Both the position numbers and the translations under genes were made by a program. From CAYRIF01 sp964424205 (lineage in GTDB: Bacteria > Bacteroidota > Bacteroidia > Cytophagales > Cyclobacteriaceae): a DNA stretch of 5,281 bases. Position 1 is the first letter of the stretch, and each line of letters begins with the position of its first letter. The DNA lies in the NCBI GenBank assembly GCA_964424205.1, contig CAYRIF010000264.1:1-5281 (forward strand), read 5' to 3'. A model generated the notes under the pieces. That model did not search any database and was not told where the DNA came from. It saw only the letters and a list, made by a program, of their open reading frames with translations. This document shows, piece by piece, positions 5,257 through 5,281 of this stretch.

Positions 5257-5281
5257 CATTAAATTTTTTCATTGGAAATTT

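Noticed and set aside
4988..5262. Two overlapping plus-strand frames near the right edge
   Set aside because: Both are antisense to the coupled 70-aa and 53-aa genes, which show mutual similarity and a promoter.

Overview
The window reads as part of the head-morphogenesis (structural) module of a tailed bacteriophage or prophage whose host is probably a member of the Bacteroidota. The host inference rests on several sequence traits. The DNA is strongly AT-rich. There are almost no Shine-Dalgarno sequences, and A-tracts sit directly before the start codons of the leading genes. Three exact matches to the Bacteroidota -7 promoter element TAnnTTTG lie in the only three places where a promoter would be expected. 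Every convincing gene is on the minus strand, so the operon runs from position 5281 down to position 1.

In transcription order the layout is as follows. (1) A promoter at the right edge is followed by two small related lysine-rich proteins (70 and 53 aa, start/stop overlap) and a 158-aa protein of unknown function whose start is uncertain. (2) An 86-bp gap holds a second promoter and two small dyads, then comes a 304-aa scaffold-like coiled-coil protein and a 361-aa protein interpreted as the major capsid protein. (3) A strong intrinsic terminator lies 30 nt after the capsid stop codon, and a third promoter candidate surrounded by TACC/GGTA dyads follows it at once. (4) A four-gene string is joined by consecutive ATGA overlaps: a 343-aa cysteine-rich protein of unknown function, a 50-aa protein, a 142-aa HK97 gp10-like neck/morphogenesis protein, and a gene cut by the left edge that sits where a tail-terminator or neck protein is normally found.

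The order scaffold, capsid, connector-region proteins, gp10-like protein, tail-terminator-like protein is the usual order of tailed-phage head and neck genes. Portal, terminase and maturation protease would be expected beyond position 5281, and tail genes beyond position 1. Transcription appears divided into three units. The terminator behind the capsid gene would let scaffold and capsid be made in large excess over the downstream neck proteins.

I see no RNA genes, CRISPR arrays, insertion sequences or attachment sites. No gap longer than 300 bases lacks a gene. The functional calls rest on motifs, size, composition and gene order read by eye; no homology search was possible. The least understood parts are the 343-aa protein, the 158-aa protein and the pair of small paralogues.
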